DNA of 5,642 bases from Anaerolineales bacterium UBA2200 (lineage in GTDB: Bacteria > Chloroflexota > Anaerolineae > UBA2200). Of this stretch, positions 1-5,534 are shown piece after piece. Position 1 is the first letter of the stretch. Each line of letters starts with the position of its first letter. The DNA lies in contig DCVA01000038.1 of assembly GCA_002327925.1 (NCBI GenBank), positions 25,682 through 31,323 of the forward strand, in the 5' to 3' direction. Under the pieces are notes generated by a model that had not been told where the DNA came from, searched no databases, and worked only from the letters and a program-made list of their open reading frames with translations. A program made the translations under genes and the position numbers.

Positions 1-6
1 CGCAGC

Positions 7-29
7 GTGTCTCGCCGCAGGCGAGACAC
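7..29. terminator. Perfect hairpin downstream of cbiO, possible operon terminator
   Basis: Bases 7-16 (GTGTCTCGCC) and 20-29 (GGCGAGACAC) are perfect inverted repeats of 10 bp around a 3-nt loop. The hairpin lies about 60 nt beyond the cbiO stop codon, where the end of the operon transcript is expected. No T-run follows on either strand in the visible bases, and on the minus strand only 6 nt remain before the window ends, so a tail further out cannot be excluded. It could instead be an mRNA 3'-stabilising hairpin or a dispersed repeat. Confidence 0.4.
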
Positions 30-88
30 AGAGTTCGATGAGTGGCAGCCGTCCTAGACTAGACTCCCTCTCAGCGCTCCGCTCCGCA

Positions 89-814
89 CTATATTGGCTC
101 CAGACCATGTGCTCGCAGAAGCTGCTCATCGGCCAGAAGGACGGACGTAAGGCCATCGGCCACGATGCCGCCCTGGTCAAGGACCACGGTTCTCGAGCAT
201 AGCTCCTGAACCAGCCTGAGATCATGCGTGCTGACCAGCATGGTTTGGCGAAGCTGCTGCAACAACACGATCAGCTTACGCCTCGCACGTGGATCGAGGC
301 CTGCCGACGGCTCGTCGAGGATCAGAACTTGCGGATCCATGGCCAGTACTGTGGCCACCGAGATGCGCTTCTTCTCTCCCAGGCTCAAGTGGTGCGACGT
401 GCGCGGCGCGTAGGACTCCATATCTACCTGCCTCAGCGCGAGGGACACCCGCTCCCGGACCTCCGGTTCGCTCAAGCCCATGTAGATCGGTCCATAAGCG
501 ACGTCGTCAAACACGGTAGGTGAGAAGAGTTGGTCATCGGGATTCTGAAAGACGATGCCCACCCTGGCCCGGACCAACCTTAGATTCGCTGCCGTTACCT
601 CCACATCACCCACGCGCACCACACCCTGCTGGCCGGTCAGAATGCCATTCAGATGGAGCATCAGGGTGGACTTGCCGGCTCCATTGGGACCGACGATGGC
701 CACGTGCTCCCCTGGGCCAACGCAGAGGCTGATGTCTCGCAGGGCAACCTGACCGTCAGGGTAGGCGAAACGTAGCCCCTCGATCTGGATCGCCAGACAG
801 TCTCTGTCAGTCAT
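89..814 (-). CDS. cbiO: CbiO-type ATPase of an ECF nickel/cobalt transporter
   Basis: This is the ATP-binding subunit (EcfA) of a group I energy-coupling-factor importer. As a homodimer at the cytoplasmic face of the membrane it would power metal uptake through CbiQ and CbiM. The 241-residue product carries all ABC ATPase motifs: Walker A GPNGAGKST (42-50), Q-loop FQNPDDQLF (89-97, Gln90), signature LSLGE (143-147), Walker B LILDE (164-168), D-loop SAGLDP and H-loop His197. The Q-loop sequence and the KKR after the signature are typical of CbiO/EcfA. The ATG at 814 is chosen because GGGGAG lies 3 nt upstream and the protein then begins as the family does; an in-frame ATG at 892 would add 26 atypical residues overlapping cbiQ. 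The gap to the cbiQ stop is 8 nt, so the two are probably translationally coupled. Only one ATPase gene is present, as usual for the Cbi/Nik type. Family assignment is secure; nickel versus cobalt is not resolved. Confidence 0.95.
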   Translation of the reverse strand: MTDRDCLAIQIEGLRFAYPDGQVALRDISLCVGPGEHVAIVGPNGAGKSTLMLHLNGILTGQQGVVRVGDVEVTAANLRLVRARVGIVFQNPDDQLFSPTVFDDVAYGPIYMGLSEPEVRERVSLALRQVDMESYAPRTSHHLSLGEKKRISVATVLAMDPQVLILDEPSAGLDPRARRKLIVLLQQLRQTMLVSTHDLRLVQELCSRTVVLDQGGIVADGLTSVLLADEQLLRAHGLEPI

Positions 815-822
815 CTTCTCCC

Positions 823-1617
823 CTACCCCAGACGATATCCGAGTAGCAGCAGGCCCGCCAGAACAGCCAGCCCCAGAACCATCAGACGCCATGACCGCGA
901 GTCCGGCGGCTGTCGGGATAACGAGCGAATCGTTCCATCATAGCCGCGAGATAGCATTGCACTGTGGATTCTCTCGCTGCGCTCAAACCCCCGCAGGAAC
1001 AGGCTGCCCGCCATCGCCCCTGTTACGGACGCCCGCCAGCGTAGCGAGCCTCCGCCTCGTCCCTCCACGCATCCGCTCCTGGCATCACGTGCTCGCATCA
1101 TTCGCAGCGCTTCGTCGATCAGGACGGCGAGGTAACGCCACATGAGGGCCAGTATGGCAACCAGCAGACGCGGCAGCCGCAGTGCACCGAACGCAACCAA
1201 CAGATCAGGCAGGGGAGTTGTGGCGGTCAGCAGGATGGCCATCTGCACCGATAGCCAGCTACGAAACACAATGCTCACAAATCGCTCCATCCCCGGGCCG
1301 CTGATCGAGATCAGGAACCGGCCGATTCGCAGCGAAGCGAACGTGGGTCCGGGAAGGGTCACCAGCAACGGCAGCGCAGCGAGGGCAAAAGGCAAAGCCA
1401 GCAGCGATCGACGCAGCACCAGCCCCAGGCCCAGCTCCGCCAGCTCTGCAGCGGATAGCGTAACCGCAAGCAGGAGGAGATAGACCGGCCAGGCTCCCAC
1501 CGGCGTCAGGGAAACGCAGAGCACAAAAGCCAGGGCAAGGACGAGCTTGACCCGTGCATCCAGCCCATGCACCGGGCTGATGCCAGTATGGTACAGGTCG
1601 AAGGGGCTGCTGTGCAC
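823..1617 (-). CDS. cbiQ: CbiQ, transmembrane coupling protein of the ECF transporter
   Basis: This is the EcfT component that links the CbiO ATPase dimer to the metal-binding CbiM subunit in the cytoplasmic membrane. The 264-residue product has hydrophobic segments at about 23-56, 71-90, 120-135, 150-168 and 245-262. Between the last two lies the long cytoplasmic coupling region with two arginine-rich helices, around ALRMMRARDAR (170-180) and HSAMLSRGYDG (218-228). These match the paired Ala-Arg-Gly motifs through which EcfT proteins contact the ATPases; the first has Ala-Arg-Asp-Ala rather than a strict Ala-Arg-Gly. The N-terminus (HSSPFDLYHTGISPVHGLDARVK) resembles other CbiQ proteins, whose 'HxLDPRxK'-like segment precedes the first membrane helix. 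The start is GTG, only 2 nt after the cbiM stop, with no clear Shine-Dalgarno sequence, so translation probably relies on ribosomes finishing cbiM. Confidence 0.92.
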   Translation of the reverse strand: MHSSPFDLYHTGISPVHGLDARVKLVLALAFVLCVSLTPVGAWPVYLLLLAVTLSAAELAELGLGLVLRRSLLALPFALAALPLLVTLPGPTFASLRIGRFLISISGPGMERFVSIVFRSWLSVQMAILLTATTPLPDLLVAFGALRLPRLLVAILALMWRYLAVLIDEALRMMRARDARSGCVEGRGGGSLRWRASVTGAMAGSLFLRGFERSERIHSAMLSRGYDGTIRSLSRQPPDSRSWRLMVLGLAVLAGLLLLGYRLG

Positions 1618-1619
1618 GG

Positions 1620-2555
1620 CTAGGCTGACCGTCCCGATTCTCTTCGCCGGCGCGCGCCGCCGGCCAGCCAGCCCGCCAGCATCACGACGGCGATTCCGAC
1701 GATCCCCGCTACCACGGTGGCTGTCTTCTCGTCAGCAATTCCCGGAAAGACATAGTCAGTGATGAGGCGAAAAGGCGCATCCAGCGCCGCACCGAGGAAT
1801 CCCTGTTCCTCCGCCACCCATTCCAGGCCGTCGGGATGCGTGGAGGCAAGCGGCGAGAGGACCGCCAGCAGGACAGCCAACGCCAGGCCACCCACCACCA
1901 GCCCACGCACACTGGCTGTGTCCTCAGCCCTTTCCAGCACATCGCGCCTGGCCGTGTACACGAGCCCCAGCGCAGCAGCCGTGATAATGCCCTCTCCTAT
2001 TCCGATCAGGGCGTGTATGCCTCCCATTGCCGGGATGGCAAGGTTAGCCGGCGAGGTCCCGGACAGAGCGAGCTGCAGTGCGCAGGCCAGAGCACTGACA
2101 AGGATCGAGGTCCAGCCGGCCACCAGGCCGGAAAGCATCAAGCCAAACCGCCCCCTGCCAGCCAACCTGCGTGACACCACAAACACGGCGTATGCGACGG
2201 CCACGCCAATGACCGCCATGTTGACCAGATTCGCCCCCAGGGCAAGGAGCCCGCCGTCCTGAAACAGAATCGCCTGGGTGCCCACCACGCAGGTCATCAC
2301 GACGATGGCCCCCCAGGGGCCCAGCAGGGCTGTGGCAATGGCAGAGCCCAGCAGATGACCTGAGGTGCCGCCGGTCACGCTAAAGTTGAGCATCTGACCC
2401 GCGAAGATTGCCGCAGCCATCACTCCCATTAGAGGTACCTTACGCTCGTCGAGTTCGCGGTTCACCTGTGCGAGGGCAACTCCAATCGCCAGCACTGCCA
2501 CAGCCCACAGGACAAGGGAGACGCCAGTGGAGAGAAAACCGTCCGGAATGTGCAT
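1620..2555 (-). CDS. cbiM: CbiM with fused C-terminal PDGLE domain, metal-binding subunit
   Basis: This is the substrate-specific integral membrane subunit of a Ni2+/Co2+ ECF importer. Counted from MHIPDGF the product has 311 residues. Met1-His2 and His67 (in TSGHLLG) sit exactly where the metal ligands of the structurally known NikM lie, where the free N-terminus, His2 and His67 bind the ion. Six or so hydrophobic segments fill residues 8-215. A C-terminal module follows with a helix ending in SPLASTH, the PDGLE motif (231-235), a short extracytoplasmic stretch and a last helix (about 280-300). This CbiN/NikN-like partner is a separate gene in many organisms and is fused here. The ATG at 2555 was chosen because the canonical family N-terminus begins there and the ligand set needs a free Met1; AGGA lies 9 nt upstream. 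An in-frame ATG at 2645 has a much stronger Shine-Dalgarno and would add 30 residues. It follows the fur-family gene and precedes cbiQ by 2 nt. Cobalt versus nickel cannot be read from sequence. Confidence 0.92.
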   Translation of the reverse strand: MHIPDGFLSTGVSLVLWAVAVLAIGVALAQVNRELDERKVPLMGVMAAAIFAGQMLNFSVTGGTSGHLLGSAIATALLGPWGAIVVMTCVVGTQAILFQDGGLLALGANLVNMAVIGVAVAYAVFVVSRRLAGRGRFGLMLSGLVAGWTSILVSALACALQLALSGTSPANLAIPAMGGIHALIGIGEGIITAAALGLVYTARRDVLERAEDTASVRGLVVGGLALAVLLAVLSPLASTHPDGLEWVAEEQGFLGAALDAPFRLITDYVFPGIADEKTATVVAGIVGIAVVMLAGWLAGGARRRRESGRSA

Positions 2556-2619
2556 TGCCGGCGGTCCTGACGCAACTGCTGCACCCCCGACCTGCCTGGT
2601 GGCCCAGCCCATGGCCTCA

Positions 2620-3087
2620 TTACCCATCCGATCCAAGGCAAACATCACTGCTCCTTTCTGACGCTTTCTTCTCACAGGAAGGGCAGACCCCGAACAGTGC
2701 AAAATGCTCCATACAGGGAGTAAAGCCATACCTGTCGCGCAGCGCATTCCGTAAGGGATCCAGGAACGAGTCCGGCAAGTCGATCACAGTCCGGCATTTC
2801 AGGCAAACCAGGTGATGGTGGTGCTTGTCGGCGACGAATTCGTACACGTGACAGCCCCCACCCAGGTCGGTCTGCGCCGCCAGGCCTGCGTTCACCAGGT
2901 AGCGGAGATTGCGGTACACCGTAGGTAGAGTGAGGGTGGGGTGCTGCGGTTTCAACCGCTCCTGGATCTCCGCCAGGGTACAGTGGCACCCTGCTTCACG
3001 AATGGCCTCCAGAACGGCGAGGCGCTGTGGCGTCAGTCGGTGCCCGGGAACACGAAGAGACTCTTTCCAGTCGTGGCCCAATTCCAC
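2620..3087 (-). CDS. Fur-family metal-responsive transcriptional repressor
   Basis: The 155-residue protein has the full Fur architecture. A winged-helix DNA-binding domain covers about 1-80 with the recognition helix TVYRNLRYLVNAGL (56-69). The dimerisation domain contains His89-His92 followed by CLKC (Cys95/Cys98) and ends with CPSC (Cys135/Cys138). The two CxxC pairs are the structural zinc site of Fur, PerR and Zur proteins. Candidate sensory ligands are His35, His80, Glu83, the 89-92 histidine run and His128. The histidine run is HHHH where E. coli Fur has HHDH. Being first in a cbiMQO operon, it probably senses nickel or cobalt, as Streptomyces Nur does for nickel, but Fur, Zur or PerR function cannot be excluded. 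The start is uncertain: GTG at 3087 has AGGAG only 2 nt upstream, whereas the TTG two codons later has it at 8 nt. A consensus-like promoter and palindromic operator lie immediately upstream, implying autoregulation. Confidence 0.93.
   Translation of the reverse strand: MELGHDWKESLRVPGHRLTPQRLAVLEAIREAGCHCTLAEIQERLKPQHPTLTLPTVYRNLRYLVNAGLAAQTDLGGGCHVYEFVADKHHHHLVCLKCRTVIDLPDSFLDPLRNALRDRYGFTPCMEHFALFGVCPSCEKKASERSSDVCLGSDG
2643..2659 (-). promoter_or_regulatory. Strong Shine-Dalgarno and alternative upstream cbiM start
   Basis: On the minus strand AGAAAGGAG (2651-2659) is followed after 5 nt by ATG (2643-2645), in frame with cbiM. This is the best ribosome binding site in the operon and lies inside the last codons of the fur-family gene, which stops at 2620. 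Starting here would give a 26-nt gene overlap and a 30-residue leader, beginning MFALDRMGNEAMGW and ending SGPPA, in front of MHIPDGF. The leader is not strongly hydrophobic and does not look like a classical signal peptide. Confidence 0.6.
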
Positions 3088-3094
3088 TACTCCT

Positions 3095-3118
3095 ATTGTA
3101 ACTGATTACAGTTGTAAT
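3095..3118. promoter_or_regulatory. Putative Fur-family operator, overlapping palindromes
   Basis: Three alternating half-sites, TGTAA (3097-3101), TTACA (3106-3110) and TGTAA (3113-3117), form two overlapping inverted repeats. One is TGTAA-4 nt-TTACA; the other is ATTACA-2 nt-TGTAAT at 3105-3118. Seen as a whole, 3095-3118 is also an interrupted dyad (ATT, 2 nt, AACTG, 4 nt, CAGTT, 2 nt, AAT). Fur-family dimers commonly bind such TGnAA/TTnCA overlapping repeats. It covers the end of the -10 box and the expected transcription start of the fur-family gene and reaches to just upstream of its ribosome binding site, a position suited to repression. Confidence 0.65.
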
Positions 3119-3145
3119 GATATGCTACAAGAGGCCATCTGTCAA
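3117..3145 (-). promoter_or_regulatory. Sigma70-type promoter of the fur-cbiMQO operon
   Basis: On the minus strand TTGACA (3140-3145) is separated by exactly 17 bp from TATCAT (3117-3122). This matches the -35 consensus perfectly and the -10 consensus in five of six positions. Transcription should begin near 3110, giving a leader of only about 23 nt before the regulator gene. That leaves no room for a riboswitch. Confidence 0.8.
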
Positions 3146-3231
3146 GCTGTAGCAGGGGCGCTTCACTTCGAAGGCTGTTAGTTGCAGGGGGATTAAGCTA
3201 TGGGAGAGACTGGCGCGGGGCGTCATCGGGG

Positions 3232-3275
3232 GCACCCGGGGTGCGCTTCAGGGGGAGTGGGGTCTTGACCCCACT
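3232..3275. terminator. Tandem hairpins after the glycosyltransferase gene
   Basis: Bases 3256-3275 form a perfect 9-bp inverted repeat (AGTGGGGTC, 2 nt, GACCCCACT), starting 5 nt beyond the glycosyltransferase stop codon. A second short palindrome, GCACCC-G-GGGTGC, follows at 3232-3244. On the minus strand no T-run follows either stem, so this is not a textbook intrinsic terminator. The position suggests transcript ending or 3'-end protection before the fur-family promoter. The rest of 3146-3231 shows no gene or recognisable site apart from G-tracts on the plus strand. Confidence 0.45.
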
Positions 3276-3280
3276 TGCCT

Positions 3281-5017
3281 TCACGGCGCGGGTCGGAGGT
3301 CGTAGACCTTGATCACGGGACCGTTAACACCTGCCTGTGGCCAGAAAGCCTTGAGCAGCGTGCAGCGCTCATCCAGGGAGGTGTAGAGAGCGTAATATGA
3401 CGGCCAGCGCTCCTGGCCGCCCTCGCGAAGGTACTGATTGTACTTTAGGCTGGAGACGACGACGTACTCTGTGCCCTGGGCCAGCAGCTCCTCCACAGAG
3501 AACACCTGCCCTTCAAAGGTCCCCCACACCGGATACACCTCGATATCAGGCGAACTCTCGTCGGCCTGCCACCACTCATGGTTGATGTACTCGATGTCGT
3601 AGGTCGGCCCGGAATAGCTATCCAGCGCCCGCAGTTGATAGTTCGTATATTGACCGTACACAGCCTGAGTGCTCTCGGACCGCGTTTCTATTCGCTTCGA
3701 CGCGGCCCTCTCGTCAAGGGAGCGCGTGAGGTTCTCGCGACTCTCCCGCAGCTGAGGCACTGTCCACTTGGAATCCAGAAGAACCTTTGCCCCCGCGGGT
3801 ATGTTGGCCTCTACCCACTCTCGTGCGATGGAGCGAGTGTCCGGCAGGGAGAAGAGCAGGCTGACCTCGTAGGATCGGCCGGCCATGGGCACCAGAGCAA
3901 TGCCCAGCACGACCAGTGCTGCCGGCCACCATCGAGCGTGAGTTCTGGAGATGGCTCGCCAGATCAGATCCAATGACATCCCTGCGAAGATGGCCAGCAC
4001 AGGCAGGAGCGTGACCATCCAGTTCTGCTGCACCCACTTCTGCGAGAGCAGCTCGGCCACGTAGGAGACAGTGAATGCCCCGAGGACGATGTCAGCAGAA
4101 CGTCGTCGCCAGAGTGCATAGAGCATGCCCACCCCGGCAGCAATCAGGAGAGGTAGGCCAAGGCCACCCGTTGTCAGCTCTTCGAAATAGAAAGCGACAA
4201 CCTGGGATAGTTCCTGACCACCCTGCGTCTGGATGACAAGCTGGTGAAGCACTGCATCGGACCAGAAATTCCGAAAATCCAGAACGGTGAAGGGTGACAC
4301 GATGACAAAAGCCAGCAGGGCCACCACCGCCCCCAGGACCAGCTGCTCCATCGTTTCCAGCGCCGGCCAGCGCTTTCGGCGGGAGACCCAGACCACCGCA
4401 GCGACCAGGGAAACGGCCACTGGCGCGGCCAGGTGCTTCATCGCCACGGCAAGACCAACAGCCACACTCGCGACGATGAATCGCCGCCGGCCCGGCTCCT
4501 CCGCATAGCCCCAAAGGAGTGTGAGTGCCACCAGCACCGAGCAGCTAACGGCCACATCGTAGAGCGCATAGTGCGCATGGCGCACGAGGATGGGCGAGAG
4601 TGCTACGCACAGTGCCGCCACCAGTGCAGCAGCCCGGCCATAGGCCTTTCTGGCCAGACTATAAGCCACCCAGATGGCAGCCACGCCAAAAGCGGCGCTG
4701 GTCAAACGCGCCAGCAAGTAAAATGAAGAAGGATCGTTGAAGTAGAGGATGGCCAGATCAGAGGGGCTCTGAAAGCGGCCCGTGGCCAGACCGAAAAGGA
4801 AGTGCAGCCCGTACAGCACAGCCACGATGTACGGCAAAAGAGGCGAATGCACGTACTCGTAGGGCTGAAAGTAGCCGGCCCCAAAAGCAAGAGCCTGGCG
4901 TACCACAAACCCCTCATCCGGATGGTACAGGCCCGGCAGGCCGAAACCGATGCCCCAGAGACGCAGGAACACCCCGGCAGACAAAACCGGGCCAAGCCAC
5001 CACCAGTCGCTTCTCAT
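3281..5017 (-). CDS. Family 39-like membrane glycosyltransferase (GT-C fold)
   Basis: The product is a polytopic membrane protein of 578 residues from the ATG at 5017. After the first membrane helix (about 6-28) comes YHPDEGF (31-37). This is the acidic pair in the first extracytoplasmic loop that marks GT39/PMT and ArnT-like transferases, which use lipid-linked sugar donors. About ten further hydrophobic segments extend to about 380. A C-terminal soluble region (about 385-578) opens with DTRSIAREWVEANIPAGAKV, a segment I recognise from many bacterial GT39 proteins. The acceptor may be a protein, lipid or cell-wall glycan; sequence does not tell. The start is uncertain: the ATG at 5017 has only a weak GAGAG element 6 nt upstream. 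In-frame alternatives are GTG 5053 (GAGG at 7 nt), ATG 5095 (GGAGG directly abutting) and GTG 5104 (no ribosome binding site). It is chosen because the first helix follows at once. The gene has its own promoter and a hairpin after its stop, so it is probably monocistronic. No sugar-biosynthesis neighbour is present. Confidence 0.85.
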   Translation of the reverse strand: MRSDWWWLGPVLSAGVFLRLWGIGFGLPGLYHPDEGFVVRQALAFGAGYFQPYEYVHSPLLPYIVAVLYGLHFLFGLATGRFQSPSDLAILYFNDPSSFYLLARLTSAAFGVAAIWVAYSLARKAYGRAAALVAALCVALSPILVRHAHYALYDVAVSCSVLVALTLLWGYAEEPGRRRFIVASVAVGLAVAMKHLAAPVAVSLVAAVVWVSRRKRWPALETMEQLVLGAVVALLAFVIVSPFTVLDFRNFWSDAVLHQLVIQTQGGQELSQVVAFYFEELTTGGLGLPLLIAAGVGMLYALWRRRSADIVLGAFTVSYVAELLSQKWVQQNWMVTLLPVLAIFAGMSLDLIWRAISRTHARWWPAALVVLGIALVPMAGRSYEVSLLFSLPDTRSIAREWVEANIPAGAKVLLDSKWTVPQLRESRENLTRSLDERAASKRIETRSESTQAVYGQYTNYQLRALDSYSGPTYDIEYINHEWWQADESSPDIEVYPVWGTFEGQVFSVEELLAQGTEYVVVSSLKYNQYLREGGQERWPSYYALYTSLDERCTLLKAFWPQAGVNGPVIKVYDLRPAP

Positions 5018-5127
5018 TCCCAGCTCTCTGTTAGCGCTTCGTACCTCGGCCACCAGGAGACCTCTCCACGATTCAACAGAGTGCTGCCCGGGCATCCTCC
5101 GCACCAGAGCCGGGTCAGCCGCGACCG

Positions 5128-5155
5128 ATTATACAGTCCCCTCAATCCGAGTCAA
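5128..5155 (-). promoter_or_regulatory. Sigma70-type promoter of the glycosyltransferase gene
   Basis: On the minus strand TTGACT (5150-5155) and a perfect TATAAT (5128-5133) are separated by 16 bp. Transcription should begin near 5121, giving a leader of about 26 nt to the ATG at 5095 or about 104 nt to the ATG at 5017. It is the only good promoter seen between the 5S gene and the glycosyltransferase. Confidence 0.75.
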
Positions 5156-5296
5156 GCATCCGAAGCACCTCGCTATCTATCGACGCACAGTCCGCGTCTT
5201 GAGCTGGCGTGGCGCGAGTGACACGTGCAACGAGAGAACTCGTCGTTTGGATGCTTCGGGGAACCGCACTGCGCTGTCTGTGGATGCCTGGCGGAT
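5156..5296. other. Spacer between 5S rRNA and the glycosyltransferase promoter
   Basis: I see no convincing gene in this stretch. Open frames that cross it also run through the 5S rRNA and show no family features. The only structure noted is a small hairpin at 5230-5243 (ACGAG, 4-nt loop, CTCGT) without a T-run, of unknown meaning. Confidence 0.5.
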
Positions 5297-5448
5297 AAAA
5301 CAAAAACAAGTTCTCCTGGCGATGACTTACTCTCCCGGGGGCCTGCGCCCCAAGTACCATCGGCGCTGGAGGGCTTAACTGCCTGGTTCGGGATGGAGCA
5401 GGGTGTTTCCCCTCCGCACAAATCACCAGAAGAACTTGTTTTCGTTTT
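5297..5448 (-). other. Extended pre-5S stem with T-rich 3' tail (processing stem/terminator)
   Basis: Bases 5297-5323 and 5422-5448 pair over 27 positions in the minus-strand transcript, all Watson-Crick except three G-U pairs. About ten pairs are helix I of mature 5S rRNA; the remaining 17 extend beyond both mature ends. The 3' strand ends in a U-rich tract (AACUUGUUUUUGUUUUA in RNA form). The structure can therefore serve both as a precursor stem for RNase cleavage and as the terminator of the rRNA operon. Confidence 0.75.
5314..5431 (-). rRNA. rrf: 5S ribosomal RNA
   Basis: The minus strand reads as a complete bacterial 5S rRNA of about 118 nt. The 5' strand TTCTGGTGAT pairs with the 3' strand ATCGCCAGGA as helix I. 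Conserved landmarks appear in order: GCGGAGGGGAAACACCC, ATCCCGAAC in the loop, GTTAAGCCCTCCAGC, and GCCGATGGTACT. It lies about 100 nt downstream of the 23S gene in the usual operon order. The ends are set from helix I and could be off by one to three bases. No substitutions suggest a pseudogene. Confidence 0.95.
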
Positions 5449-5534
5449 GTAAAGAGCTAGCATTGGATCAGTGCCAACGTAGCACCCTAAGAATTGAACA
5501 GAATGCAGGCTTCAGTCATTGCCAGACATGTGGC
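5432..5534. other. 23S-5S internal transcribed spacer
   Basis: About 103 nt separate the 23S 3' end from the 5S 5' end. No tRNA is present: there is no TTCRANY-type loop with an acceptor stem on either strand. The 5S-proximal part (5432-5448) belongs to the 5S precursor stem. A small GTGC/GCAC hairpin can form around 5477-5491. Part of the rest presumably pairs with 23S 5'-flanking sequence outside the window. Confidence 0.7.

Noticed and set aside
52..63. Short tandem repeat CTAGA-CTAGA downstream of cbiO
   Set aside because: Only two units with no associated feature; not distinguishable from chance.
815..892. In-frame upstream ATG at 892 that would lengthen cbiO by 26 residues
   Set aside because: The extension (Ser/Gly/Ala rich) lies inside cbiQ and resembles no CbiO N-terminus, whereas ATG 814 has GGGGAG 3 nt upstream.
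1759..2262. 167-codon plus-strand open frame antisense to cbiM
   Set aside because: It is a shadow of the GC-rich cbiM coding frame; the product is low-complexity Arg/Ser/Pro/Ala with no recognisable domain and no ribosome site.
2556..2747. Longest open frame for cbiM, beginning at 2747
   Set aside because: It lies largely inside the fur-family gene in another frame, and residues before 2645 have no ribosome site or family similarity.
3088..3255. Cobalamin riboswitch upstream of the cbi operon
   Set aside because: The predicted leader is about 23 nt, and no B12-box-like sequence or multi-helix fold is apparent in the upstream spacer.
5154..5256. 8-bp inverted copies AAGCATCC (5154-5161) and GGATGCTT (5249-5256)
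   Set aside because: The arms are short and far apart for their length, and no mobile-element gene or target duplication is associated, so chance is likely.
4802..5378. Plus-strand open frames of about 140 codons over the glycosyltransferase start and 5S region
   Set aside because: They run through the glycosyltransferase N-terminus, its promoter and, in one case, 5S rRNA; the products lack family features.
5142..5463. Minus-strand open frames of about 95 codons across 5S rRNA
   Set aside because: They translate structural RNA and its flanks, so coding potential is spurious.
5432..5534. tRNA gene in the 23S-5S spacer
   Set aside because: No cloverleaf, T-loop motif or acceptor stem is found on either strand.
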